Part shown: positions 1-11,176 of the stretch, one piece after another
How positions within the stretch are numbered: position 1 is the stretch's first letter
How the letters are laid out: each line of letters starts with the position of its first letter
Source: Hemibagrus wyckioides
Lineage: Eukaryota > Chordata > Actinopteri > Siluriformes > Bagridae
Direction: 5' to 3'
Assembly (NCBI RefSeq): GCF_019097595.1
Contig: NC_080734.1
Span: 12,687,892 to 12,751,891 of the forward strand
Length of the DNA: 64,000 bases
Notes under the pieces: model-generated
Seen by the model: the letters and a program-made list of their open reading frames with translations, nothing else
What the model was told of the DNA's origin: nothing
Database searches by the model: none
Made by a program: the position numbers and the translations under genes

Positions 1-1775
1 AGCATTAGTACAGTGGATAGATAAAAACCAGATCAATTAAAGTCTCAAGATTCAAAGTGCAAAAATTATCATTTGAGCAGGTTTGCTGCATGTTTTTAAG
101 AAATGGAAGAGCTAACGGTCTCAATGGAGAGTTTGCATTGGAGTCTATGTTGATCTTGATAGGCATGGAGTATTGTGCCATAAAATATGAAAGCCAACAG
201 AAAGAAAATAACCAGTTAGTAAGTAAAATCAGTGTAAGTAAAAAGACATTGAGAGAGATGCTTGGGATCCCATGCAAGCCATGTACTGAATGAAATAAGC
301 CACCCCAGAGTGACCTTTGTCCTATCCCAGCCTATGAATCATCAAAGCTGAGACCTCACTATAGCATGCCGCATAGCCTTGGAAGCTTAAACAACATTAT
401 TTAACAACCAAAAATATTACTGAACACTTCCATTCCACTTCTTGTCATTTGGGTTCCGGAGTAAGTTATAATGATTAGCTATGGACAATGTGATGCTGAT
501 GTTCTGGTCTCTGACAGATACAGAAAAGCACCTGTTAAAGCTGCAATGAGCATCTGGAACAAACCAGTTTAAAACACTACCAGACACTGGTAAAATTGTA
601 TCTAAATGAGAATGGTGGCTATAAAAAGAAACTCTACTCCACGGTATCACTTGTTGGTGCATTTACTCCAGTGGGTTGGACTAGAGTGCTACTTTGAGGC
701 TAACATGGTTTCATTAGAACATTCTCCCACATTATGAAAAACAGGGGAACAACAGAGCTAATGTTTACTGGTACTTTTGAATCACCACACTAGGTAAGCA
801 GACTAGGCTTGTAACTCGATCTGTTTTCCCTTTTAATTTCCTGCATTAAAACACAGATAACAATGCTCGGTGTAGCCTTCCTACAGCCGACTGAATGATT
901 CTATTTCGGGTAACACGGTTCACTTACACACATCCATAATGAGACAAGGGAGGGAGAGATAAAGTTGGCGAGTGTCGAGTTAACTGATCCTTCTGATACA
1001 GTGTGGGAATTCAAAGAGGGGAGCTGCAGTTGTTTTTGCTAGAGGGGATCCAACATGTAGGCAGCTATATAGGAAATCAATCTCTATCTGAAAACAGAGC
1101 ACTAGGCAATTAGAATGCCTGCTTCTTATTGGGGAGGCACTGAATATCCAAAGCCCTGGAGACAATATGTCATAGGGCAATGAATAATCACGCTCTAGGG
1201 AACAGACTGAAGGAGTTCTATAGGCCAACTATTAACATCTTTTGATTAAAAGATGGCACTCTCCTTGATGCACCATGATCAAGCAGCCCCTGGTGTTACA
1301 TTTAGCTCACATGCTGAGTTTAAACAAGCTCTTCTGACTGAGACCCCCTCCCTCCCTAAAAACTCCTATTATAAGCATTTACAAAGCTTTGCAATAAAAA
1401 ATAATCATCCAATTATTAGACTACTATCAGTAATGTTATGTGGTTCATTCCACTGAACATGAAGCAGTCTGAACCCAGCAAGTGACACTATAAGCAGAAA
1501 TCTAGCAAAAGCGCCTTTCATACACCAAAAAGCAAGAATGAAAACTGAAGTGTGGAGCAGTGAAAAGAAAAGGAGGAAAGAGTGCACAGGACAAATGTTT
1601 GAACAAGGGGAAATTTGGGGAAAAGCTGCTGGATATGTGGTTTGGAGTGGTGCCATAGGAGGGCCGACGCCCAGCAGCATACTGGGAAAACAAGGGAAAG
1701 AGATGAGTGCCAAGGCTCCGTACAGGCCAATGCCGTTCTTCCACTCAGGCTCCAGAAGCTGATGGAGAGTTCTAT

Positions 1776-1803
1776 ACACACACACACACACCCACAGACA
1801 CAC
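1776..1803. repeat. (CA)n microsatellite, imperfect
   Basis: A run of CA dinucleotides is interrupted by CCCACAGA. It is a short simple repeat within plcb1 intron 1. Confidence 0.85.
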
Positions 1804-2114
1804 AAATCCAGGAAAAGACAGTGGGAAAGAACAAAATGCACAATTTATGACTTCCTTTTGCTGTTTTGGTGTATCAATGCTGAATGATTTCTGTTTCTGT
1901 CAAAAGCTAAATCTCCACCTTACATGTTATGAAGGAAATGTAAAAATACATCAACCATATGACAACTCGTATTTCAACAACTTTCAGGGGCACTGTGTAA
2001 AATTTGAGCTCTAGTAGTTAAAAGGTGAATAACTTTGGTACTATTTGCTTCCTCTTCAAATTCACTTCCCATGAAACATCCCAATGATTTTTATGGCCTG
2101 CATTATTCATTTAT

Positions 2115-2440
2115 TCATCCACAGTATGCGCTTTATCCTGGTCACGGTGGGCCCAGAGGCTATCTTGAAACACTGGACACTGGATATAGTCTGGATTGGA
2201 TCCCAGTCCATCATGGGACACTACAAACACATGCACACATATTCATTCATACCTAAGTGCATGATCCACCTTCCAGCATGTTTTTGGGAGGGGCAAGGAT
2301 ATCAGAGAACCAAGAGGAAACCCATGCAAATACAAAGAGAACAAGCAAAACTCAGCATAGTTTGTAATCCAAGCTCAGGATTGATCCTGGAACCCTAAAA
2401 CTGTGAGGCAGCAACAATACCTACACCACCATGCCGTCCT
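2115..2440 (-). repeat. Degenerate tRNA-derived SINE relic, reverse orientation
   Basis: Read on the minus strand, this has the layout of a widespread fish SINE. A head resembles CATGGTGGTGTAG, followed by a degenerate version of the 'gcatgttctccccgtgtctgcgtgggtttcctc' type middle and a tail resembling GGACTGGGATCC. On the plus strand the matching pieces are the AAACCCATGCAAATACAAAG segment and the final CACCACCATGCCGTCC. It is heavily mutated, so the family assignment rests on pattern recognition alone. Confidence 0.6.
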
Positions 2441-2934
2441 TGACCAACAGTCGAACCCAATCTCTTAGCAGCAAAGCATTTATTAGCTTCATTATAGTTA
2501 TAATAAGCTACGAATATAGAGTAACTGACATTTCAGACACAATAAGACCAAATAACTTTGTTTATTTTTGCTTCTCAGTGAGAATGCATCCAGAAGATTC
2601 CACACTCTTACTGATAACCCTAGCTAGCTTTGTTCATCCCTGTTAAAGGTATCTGGTGAAACTGCTTTCCCTTCTGACTTTTCACATTTATCTGAAGAGC
2701 TTTCATATTTGAAGTCAGAAGTTATATTCGAGAAAATTGTATTGTTTGTTGTGTCTGCTTGGACATTTGAGTTGGACATTTATGTGGTGAACACAGACAA
2801 GTGGCGGATTATACAGAGTGAAACCTCCTTGTGTGATTCTATTTAATACAAGCACTTTTGGAACACCACTCAACCAATCAAATTACTGGACTAACTTTTG
2901 TATAAACACTTTTTTATATCACAGTGTTATTGCT

Positions 2935-3130
2935 ATTTTCATATCTGACTGATCAGAAGATGCTGATAACTTTCCTATAACAACAGCTAGTTCTGCCACA
3001 ATTCAAATAATCTCTTTATTGATATTTTTTTCTAATACAGTTTCTGTAGTTTTAAGTCATTCAAAAAGTTATTTAATAAAGAACAATTGTTGATATTGTG
3101 AAGCTTCTTGTGATGAGACGTTTATTTAAC
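2935..3130. repeat. Dispersed fish repeat relic (non-autonomous DNA transposon type)
   Basis: The segment beginning ATATCTGACTGATCAGAAG and continuing CTATAACAACAGCTAG resembles a common teleost repeat that carries a 'gattggtcagaaggtgttgat...tataacagcagctc' end. Similar ends recur at 49895-49985 and about 61960-62030 in this window. The boundaries are approximate and the family name is unknown to me. Confidence 0.4.
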
Positions 3131-3214
3131 ATTTAAGTAAGGAGTCTAATTTAAATGTGAAACTCCTGTCTGAATTTCTCAGGTGAATATTTAATTTATG
3201 TTATTCGTCATCTA

Positions 3215-3758
3215 CACTATATTGCCAAAACGTTTGGGACATCTGCTTTTACATACACATGAATTTAATATGGAGTTGGTCCGCCCTTTGCAGCTATAAC
3301 AGCTTCAACTCTTCTAGGAAGGCTTTCCACAAGGTTTAGGAGTGTGTTTATGGGAATTTTTGACCATTCCTCTAGAAGCGCATTTGTGAGGTCAGACACT
3401 GATGTTGGATGAGAAGGTCCAACTCGCAGCCTCCACTCTAATTCATCACAAAGGTGTTCTATCAGGTTGAGGTCAGGACTCTGTGCAGGCCAGTCAAGTT
3501 CCTCCACACCAGACTCTGTCATCCATGTCTTTATGGACCTTGCTTTGTGCACTGGTGTACAGTCATGTTGGAACAGGAAGGGGTCATCACCAAACTGTTC
3601 CCACAAAGGTGAAGCATGAAATTGTCCAAAATGTCTTGGTATGCTGAAGCATTAAGAGTTCCTTTCACTGGAACTAAGGGGCCGAGCCCAACCCCTGAAA
3701 AACAACACCTGAATTCAATGATTTGGGGGTGTGTCCCAAAACTTTTGGCAATATAGTG
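3215..3758 (-). mobile_element. Tc1-like transposon, internally deleted, TIRs preserved
   Basis: The ends are inverted repeats of about 26 bases. The left end begins CACTATATTGCCAAAA at 3215. The right end finishes TTTTGGCAATATAGTG at 3758. The two differ at only two positions in that span, and TA dinucleotides at 3213-3214 and 3759-3760 are the expected target duplication. The roughly 544-base body keeps only the C-terminal part of the transposase on the minus strand. The N-terminal DNA-binding half is missing, with a junction near 3700 where transposase sequence passes directly into right-end sequence. It cannot encode an active enzyme and is a non-autonomous copy. Confidence 0.9.
3265..3705 (-). 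pseudogene. Tc1-like transposase C-terminal remnant
   Basis: The frame ending at 3265 reads a Tc1 catalytic segment. The second catalytic Asp lies in FQHDCTPVHK and the Glu in SPDLNLIEHL. Exactly 34 residues separate them, which is the D34E signature of Tc1 elements. The C-terminus reads AAKGGPTPY followed by a stop. Upstream coding (KGTLNASAYQDILDNFMLH) continues in another frame, so there is a frameshift near 3600. The first catalytic Asp and the helix-turn-helix domains are absent. It is a dead fragment. Confidence 0.9.
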
Positions 3759-4724
3759 TATATGTACTTTTTGGTATTCTGTATGTAATATAGTATCATA
3801 TATCTGCCAAAATGCCACAAAGGTAAATATTGTTAAATTGTATGCAGATTCTGGCATCCCCACAGTTTTTCCAGGGCAATTTCAGGTTCATACTAGTAGG
3901 AGATGAACTATTCAGTTTCAGCCTCACTGCCTGCCTGACCTCCAGAATAAATCACATTTCATATTTCATATCATATTTCTGTATAAACAAAAGAAATATG
4001 CTTTGGTATATTGAGCAAACACTCCATATGGCTTACATGCTGTGCACAAAGCTGCATAGCCCTGCTGGATCCACAAAATAAGTGTTCGGTTAATTTTATA
4101 AAATAAAATTTACAATCAATTTATGTTTGTTAATGGACCAAGGAACCTGAACTTCTTCCCTTCTTTGCTTAAGAGAAACAGCATTCTTTCTTTTTTAATA
4201 TAAACCTTAGTGATGTTTTTGGATTTTTGTATTATTTTTATAAACTTTATTTATTCTGCCATGTTTTTTTTTGAGCAAGGGACAAGCGAGTGAAGTGGTC
4301 ATGGCAGGAGCCTCTTTTGAGTCACCAACAATTTTCTGCTATTTGATGATTATAAGACAATTTTCATTGATCTGCTCAGCTTTCTAGATTTTGCACAACG
4401 ATAGGGCAATGTGCTAAAACATCCCACTTAGCTTCAAAAAGTTATTATTGCATATAATGATTAATGGGAACTGCAACAAATGCTACTAGCCACCCACTGG
4501 GGGAGGAATCATGATCATGCTGCTCCATGCTTCTGGGAAGAGCTGCGAACATGACAGGTAAAAACAACGCCATGATCATAGCTTTTTGTCAACCTGGACT
4601 AGGCTAAAATATTCTGCAGCCACTGAGATCTTTACTAGCAAATAATCTGTATGAAATTTCAGCAAACATTTTCTGTCTAACAGCTCCAGGATCCCTAGTC
4701 TGATTCTGCGCATTACAATTTCAC

Positions 4725-4890
4725 ATGTTCTACCCATGTTCGTGTGGGTTTTCTGTTTCCCTCTCACCTTCTAAACACCTGCAGGTTCTTGGACTGGCTA
4801 AATTGCCCCTATGTAGGCACGTGTGACTGTGCCTGCATGGTGGCCTGCACTGGACTGGCATCCTATCTGGGGTGTGATACCACCTACCCT
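4725..4890 (+). repeat. Degenerate SINE relic, forward orientation
   Basis: Recognisable pieces in order are CACATGTTCTACCCATGTTC, GTGGGTTTTCTGTTTCCC, CTAAATTGCCCC and CACTGGACTGGCATCC. These match the order of the common fish SINE middle and tail (the 'gcatgttctcc...gggtttcctcc...aaattgcccg...gatggactggcgacc' pattern). It is strongly diverged, and the head is not clear. Confidence 0.55.
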
Positions 4891-5780
4891 TGGTGTTGAT
4901 AAGAAACACACAAGCTGTACTGTATATATAAAAATGCGGGATGATTGTATGTATTTACCCCTGTTATGAAATAACTCAAAAATTGTCCCTAGATTATAGC
5001 ATGTCAGGAGCGATAGCCTCACAACTGAATTTTGTTTAAGGCTATACCCTTATTAATATCCTCCTGCACCACCAAAATCATGAGACATTGTTGTATACTA
5101 ACTACACAACTGAGTGTGTGACGCTACATCTTTAGCTCTAGTTCTCCACAATTTGCTGAATAGTCTGGTTCTATAGAACAGCAGATACTGGCCTGTTGTA
5201 TAATGGTCAATTACAGACCCCATAGTGTGAAACAAAAAAAAATGCTGTGATTAATGCAAGTATGCAAGTAGTGGTTGTATCATGTTATTCTCACATCTTG
5301 CATTGTGAATGGAGAGTAACTCACATTCAACAGTGAACAGCTTGTGAATTTGGAACCACCGGTCAGCGGCGGAAGTGAAACTTGTTGGAATACGTGTGGG
5401 GGGGAAAGGAACCCTCTGTTCCCACCTGATTTATGTTCGCCTTAGGAGCAGTGGTGGGAAAAGTCACTCTGTTCACTAGAACATAAACCAGTCCACTGTA
5501 TGTGTTTCTCAGCAACTACAAGAATCTGTAAACGCATATGCATGTACTTCTGGTTTGTTTTTACAATCAAAAAGTGTTAAAGAGTGACAAATAAAGGCGG
5601 TTACATAATATTTGGACACTTCCCAATTACTGAGTCTGGTTATGACAACTGAGTAAAAAATAATAATTTACTTTAATGAAACATAGAAACTCCGGTCTGG
5701 TTCCACGAGGGTTTCCCAGTCCCAGACTGATCTGGTCACGTTGTGTAAACTGACACATGCTTGTACATTGCAACGGAACA

Positions 5781-5808
5781 TAAACAAACAAACAAACAAA
5801 CAAACAAA
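5781..5808. repeat. (AAAC)n microsatellite
   Basis: About six to seven copies of the tetranucleotide AAAC/ACAA in tandem. Confidence 0.9.
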
Positions 5809-6132
5809 TATAATAGCAGATATTTCTGCAACAAAACACAGAAGCCTAATGCAGACCTCCCGGTTTCTGACCAGCAGCTGGCCAGCTTGTACTTAGATAA
5901 AGAATTTTAGATTACTGCCTAAAATGCACCTCATTTTATTTTTAGATTGTCTCTCAAAATGTGCAAAATATCCAAGTTACACCAAAGTCTGCATGAACTG
6001 CCTCCAGAGAACACCAGCAGGAGTTTAGCAGGTAGTACACTAGGAAAGTGGCAACAGATGAGACCGCATCTGCTCTACCATTCACACTGCCACCCGTCCT
6101 ACACTGAGCATTAATCAGCAGATAGTACTTAC

Positions 6133-6231
6133 ATCCTCCCATTTCATGAATTTGTTTCCACTTCTCAAACTCTCCGGCACGGCCACGGGTTTGAGCTGGA
6201 GCGCGTGAACTCCCGGCTGTGGCCCCGCCAT
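6133..6231 (-). CDS. plcb1: Phospholipase C beta 1, first coding exon (33 residues)
   Basis: PLC-beta 1 hydrolyses phosphatidylinositol 4,5-bisphosphate downstream of Gq-coupled receptors at the plasma membrane. On the minus strand, ATG at 6231-6229 opens [20 protein letters not shown] and the exon continues [13 protein letters not shown]. It then reaches GAT|GTAAGT, a strong donor with GT at 6132-6131. This matches the human PLCB1 start ([15 protein letters not shown]...KWDD) in sequence and in where the exon ends. PLCB2, PLCB3 and PLCB4 begin differently. The 99 bases are exactly 33 codons, so the exon is phase 0. It encodes only the very start of the N-terminal PH domain. All catalytic (X/Y), C2 and C-terminal coiled-coil parts lie beyond the left edge. 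The codons are GC-rich compared with the flanking intron. Confidence 0.92.
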
Positions 6232-6660
6232 CTGAGTGCGCCGACCCTTAGAGCTAGTGCACAATTGTCAATTTCCGGTCCAAAAATAAAATCAAATACA
6301 AAATGAATAAATAAAGTAAAAAGGAAATGTGGGGAGCAAAAAAAGAAGTCTCTTAGGGCATTTAAAAGTGGATCTTAGTGCCAGTCCGTGGAAAACTGAA
6401 GCCCGTTCATGTCCATACTGCATCAGCTCCGTGCGCTTTAGTTATGTTACAGGGGTGGATAAGGATGGTGGTTCTCACGCTGTCTTGCTCTTTTGGGCTC
6501 CGAGTGCAGAACTACAGCGATAGAGAGAGAGAGAGAGAGAGAAACAGAGAGAGTAAGTGAGCGCGCGCCTTCATTTATGAAGCGTGAACGCTGCAAGGCT
6601 CGCGCGCTCTGGGATGTGGCGCCGCCCCGCGTGAGGACACGCGCAGGTATCCAAGCTTTT
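6232..6660 (-). promoter_or_regulatory. plcb1: plcb1 5' flank / CpG-rich putative promoter and 5' UTR
   Basis: Bases just upstream of the plcb1 ATG are enriched in CpG (for example GCGCGCGCC near 6560 and GGCGCCGCCCCGCG near 6617), in contrast to the AT-rich surroundings. No TATA box is placed convincingly for the minus strand. A GA tract lies inside. The transcription start cannot be fixed from sequence alone. Confidence 0.55.
6522..6553. repeat. (GA)n tract in plcb1 promoter region
   Basis: GA dinucleotides on the plus strand (CT on the plcb1 sense strand), with one AAAC interruption, lie about 300 bases upstream of the plcb1 ATG. Confidence 0.9.
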
Positions 6661-6899
6661 CCACACTTGTGTTTCTTAATTATTAAAAAAATTAAAAACT
6701 AGATAATGAATAGTTGATTTGGAATTGAATTATTTCTCAGTCAAAGTGTTATATGCATAGATATGTGGTGCTAAATACCACCCTTTTTCTTTAAAACATG
6801 TAAATGTAATGCATCAAATGTAATGCATTTATTAACCACCCCATGCAGCATGAAAGCTGTTAACACGTGATCTGGGTTTTGGGATTTTTATGTACATAA

Positions 6900-6949
6900 A
6901 ACCACCACCACAACAATACTACTACTATTACTACTACTACTACTACTAC

Positions 6950-7038
<89 letters not shown>
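6900..7038. repeat. Compound trinucleotide repeat (ACC)n-(ACT)n-(AAT)n
   Basis: Three adjoining triplet repeats differ successively by one base. A few ACC units are followed by about ten ACT units, then about thirty AAT units with one or two interruptions. The block lies about 670 bases upstream of the plcb1 start codon. Confidence 0.95.
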
Positions 7039-7309
7039 TCACTGCATATTCAGTATGTTAGTTAGGCAGGATTTATAGACAATCAGAGATATTTTATGCT
7101 ATGTGTTACTAGGGATCTATAAGTCACATAATATGGGAAGCTGGCCATCCTGTGGTCAATTTATTAGCTATATGTCCCATGAAAGCGTGATTTGTAAGTA
7201 ACCTCCAGGGTACAATTACAGTAGCCCATCTGTTGCTATGCAGTTTGTCACCCCCTCCAACCAGTCATCAATCAAAGGCCATCATAAGACCACAGCTGAC
7301 CAGATATTG

Positions 7310-7430
7310 ATTTGACGGTGGATCATTCTCAGCAATGACGCTGACAGTGTGTGTTCACCATCTGAAAACATCCAGCCATCAGTGGTGCTGTGGTCAGAAA
7401 CTGGACGCTGATAAAAGGGTAGAGCAGGAG
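7310..7430. repeat. Possible relic of a teleost dispersed repeat
   Basis: The pieces GGATCATTCTCAGCAATGAC and AACATCCAGCCATCAG, with a following GTGGTCAGAAAC, resemble parts of a repeat common in fish genomes whose ends look like the TIR seen at 52636-53183. It is short and diverged. Confidence 0.35.
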
Positions 7431-8150
7431 TTCATAAACATTTTGTCAGCTCAGCCACTTCTATCTAAATTATTTGCCTCAAGTAAGTGAGTCTCTGGGG
7501 TGTTGAAAAGATTTGAATCACTCAGTTCCAGCTTCTTTTGTTGTTTGGTTTTGTAACTCAATTTTTATGTTTTGTTTCCAAATGTCTTCTTTACAAAGCT
7601 GATTTCCATCTTTCATTACAAAGCTGCTTTAAACGTCCAACACACATTCAGGGGAATGGGTTTGGCCTAATCATTGTCCCTGGACATAAAACCAAATATT
7701 AAATATCCTCAGTGTGCTCAAAAAGTTTCCCACGTTGGAGCTTTTTGTTGTCTAATTGGTTTCTTACTTGAATGTTCCTTCTCTTGTGATTTTCTTTTAC
7801 TGTCTTGTCAGTGATTTTAACGATTTTCATGACAAAGAAGCTTATCAATGGAGAATAGTTTAGTTTGCTTGCAGTAATTTATGTCATCTCTGAATATGAA
7901 CCAATATCTCCTGACATGAACCATGAGTATTTCAATAAACTTATTTTACTTATGAAGTTCTAGTAAAATGCTAAAGTTTTAATGATTTAAATGAATCTCA
8001 TTTATTTACTTAAAATATAGATTGAAAATGTCAATTTTCTTCCCATCACTATTTGATTAACCTCCTACAATGCCACCACAGAGCCCTAAGCATTCACAAA
8101 CCCCTGGTTGCAAAACCCTGGGCTGATGGAATATTAGCTATAGTTACACA

Positions 8151-8176
8151 GACACACACACACACACACACACACA
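8151..8176. repeat. (CA)n microsatellite
   Basis: An uninterrupted run of about thirteen CA units. Confidence 0.95.
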
Positions 8177-8969
8177 ATGAGAAAGGTCTACCAACCAAAT
8201 AATATTTGCTCAGTGTGCTGTAATGGAGGAAGAACAGAGGGGCTGACAAACAATAAATAAAATTGTTATTGTCAAAAATGATCTATTAAGCATATTTTTA
8301 ACTGCAATTCACTTTGTTTCTTATGTATACTTCATTTTGTTAGGGCTTAGAGGAGGGATCATATGGGCCAAAATGAACAGAAACCTATTTATCTCATTAT
8401 CAAAACGCATGCAAGATCAGACAGAGCCTGAAAACTCTTCTGTTTCTTACCTAGCCAGAATTTCCAGATTAGGAATTGTCAGGACTTGATCAGTTTTAGT
8501 TAGGCTGGAGAATTGTACAATAATACTTCCAATAAAGTGTGAATCCATTTTATTGGTTGTTTAGTTAGGATTATCTTTTCTTAAAGTACAGTTCAAACAA
8601 TAATCTCTGGAGTTAATAATCTCTTGTCATTCATGTTTGTACTGAGTTAAAATATCTTTCACTTTTTCTTCCTCTAATTTAAATGACATTTTTAGTCTTT
8701 TTGTTTCTCAGAAAAGGGATTTATTACAATGCCTTGCTGCATGACTGACTCCAACTTCAATGTATAAAGCTTCAATTGATTATTCTGATTTGAAACATAA
8801 TCAATAAAAGCAATCCTCCTGAGAAAGTTGCATTATTTTTATACGCACCTCTTATCCTTGAAGCCAAGAAAAACACCAGACATCTTCAGCTGTTATGTAG
8901 AGACAGTACACATTACCTGTAATTGCAAGACATAAAAGCATCATGATGTTCATGAGCTTGTATAAAGGA

Positions 8970-9230
8970 ATGGGTGGCAAAATGGTGCACAAATCACCAC
9001 CTCACAGCTTTAGGATTGTAGATCCTGGCTAGAGTTACTCTCTGTTTGAAGTTTCAAGCATTATCCCAGTGTCCACATGTGTTTGCGTCAGTTTTTTTGT
9101 CACCTCCTAAAAACATGTTAGTCTAGATTGCTCTAGATATGAATGTGGTTGTTCTTGTTGCCATGTAATAGACAGACATGCCATCAAACTGGCCTTGTGC
9201 CCACCTGACCAGGATAAAGAGGTTACTAAA
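8970..9230 (+). repeat. Degenerate SINE relic
   Basis: The order of weakly preserved landmarks follows the fish SINE plan: GGTGGCAAAATGGTGCAC and CACCACCTCACAGC at the head, TTGAAGTTTCAAGC and TGTGTTTGCGTCAG in the middle, then CCTAAAAACATGTTAG and ATTGCTCTAGATATGAATGT. It is highly diverged, so the limits are approximate. Confidence 0.45.
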
Positions 9231-10145
9231 GATAAATTAGTATTATAAATGATCTATACAGAGAAATAGCAGAGGAAATATGGGTATAAAATCATCCTGT
9301 CCATTATAGTGACCACAGATTCAAAGTGATAAAAGTGATTGCATGTGGCACAGTACTTGGAATGTGCTGCTTTATGTAGTCTTTCTCTTTTGAGGAATCC
9401 TTACACCCTGCATTTTCTCATAATCTCGACTGTACTGCCCTGTGCATGAACTCTACCATGTACTCTATAAAAATGACTTATCGCCCTCTACTGTAAAACT
9501 ACTGGCAATGCATGAAGTTATAGTTTGTAATTTTAACACCAAATCCAGTATTTACCCTGGTTTGCTAATATTATTGAAATGAATATAATTAATGTTATAA
9601 TATAATGTAATCACAGGAGTGTTTAAGTAGACATGAAGGAAGCTTCTTTTATGCAATATAGTCGTATAGAAAACCTTTTTAAAAATCAAAATATTCCCCC
9701 AGTTGTCTTAAACTGTGTACATTTAAAGCATAATGCTAGTTAAAATGTACAGTATGTTGCAGAAATGATAAAAATTCTTAACAGTGCAGTGCAGGGCTTT
9801 ATATCCTTTATTCTATAAAGGTGGAGGAAGAATACGTAATTATCAAACTAAAATCATGTCACTGGAATTTTTTTATTACATGTTATATTATTTAAAGCTA
9901 AATTATTATTAGAATTTTAACATTAATATTATTTTTATATTTATTATACCATCTGAAATATAATAAATTTCATTGTTTGCCAAAGGTAAAATTTGATATT
10001 TGAGAGCTTGATTGACAGAAATAAAAAATATATATATTTTTTTTATACTTTTCAAGCTTTTAATTCACATTCATAATTTTGCATTCCAAAATTAAAATAT
10101 TATTTATTCTGTTTCACATTTGTTTTCGTAAACCACAAAATTCAG

Positions 10146-10146
<1 letters not shown>

Positions 10147-10195
<49 letters not shown>

Positions 10196-10200
10196 TCTCT
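10147..10200. repeat. (CT)n microsatellite
   Basis: About 27 CT units with a single G interruption near 10183. It is a polypyrimidine tract on the plus strand. Confidence 0.97.
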
Positions 10201-11157
10201 TTAATGCAGACTTGTCCAGTCTTATCTGTAAAGGACTGTTCCTTAAAATGAGTGTTTTCATTCCAGTCAAGCAGGAGCCATTAACAACCCCTGACCTAAA
10301 CTATAGATGCAAAAACTTTTCCGCTACAGCAGTGGAATGATTTAGCAAAATGCAGAGGCAGGATTCACAGGGATTTCCAAGCACTAAATAGACTTGGACT
10401 AGGGATTAGGGATTATTATTCCTTATCAGTAACAGACGAGAGTAAGTTGAAGATAAGGTAGCTTTTGTGTTGTTAACCATGTGGAAACTAAAGTACAGCA
10501 GTCACACTGCTCACCATGCACTATGAGTCTTATAGCAAATCCTCCTGATGAAGCCTGCATGGCTGAGACAGTGTAGCAGGAGAAGGAGTCCATAACTATC
10601 CAAAAGTTAATTTAAGGTTGTCCAGATAGATCACAAGACATAAAGATGCATCTCTAAAGATATCCACAGCTCAGTCCTGCTGGGATTTAGATTTTTTCAT
10701 AGTTCTTACTATGAAAATGATTTGAATTGCACCATCAGAGTAGCAATTAAAGTAGAGACTGTAGATGCTGAGATTTTAGTATGAAATGTCATTTTGGATG
10801 TTATTCATAGTGACACCACATGATGGAGGTATAGAGCTATCGGTAAGGCTGGACCTTACAACATACCTTATTGAAATCCTAGTATAAGGAAGTCTTTAAA
10901 GTTGGATTATATGCAGGTTCATTTCCGTGTTCATGTGGGGGTTTATTTGAGCATTTACCACAAGAATATTAGTACCTCGGTCCTTCCTGAATTTAGATCT
11001 ACAATGTGTGCATTTTCAGAGAAGGGTTACTGAGGCAGTGATCCAGTACGTCTGTGTGTTCACTCCTTCAGGAAAACACCCAAAGGTCTCAGATAATGAG
11101 GACTGATTATTCAGAATGGTTTAGGTACATGGATTGATTTAGCTGGCAGTATGCTGT

Positions 11158-11176
11158 AAAAAAAAAAAAAAAAAAA
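11158..11176. repeat. Poly(A) tract
   Basis: Nineteen consecutive A residues. No retroelement body is recognisable directly upstream. Confidence 0.9.

Larger units (their letters stand above)
1..6132 (-). other. plcb1: plcb1 intron 1 (partial, runs off left edge)
   Basis: This stretch lies downstream, in minus-strand sense, of the plcb1 first-exon donor, and no second exon is seen. I looked on the minus strand for the next conserved block of the family (the segment following KWDD in human PLCB1) and found nothing similar. The stretch holds a Tc1 deletion derivative, SINE relics and an AAAC microsatellite. Short ORFs within it have no recognisable family and are probably chance. Confidence 0.75.

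Noticed and set aside
5954..6142. Minus-strand ORF starting MGGCKYYLL across the plcb1 exon donor
   Set aside because: It begins inside the plcb1 exon in another frame and reads into the intron. The plcb1 frame and GTAAGT donor explain this DNA.
10250..10290. TTTTCATTCCAGTCAAGCAGGAGCC, similar to the MITE at 57343
   Set aside because: Only about 25 bases resemble the MITE and no terminal repeat is visible, so it is too short to call.
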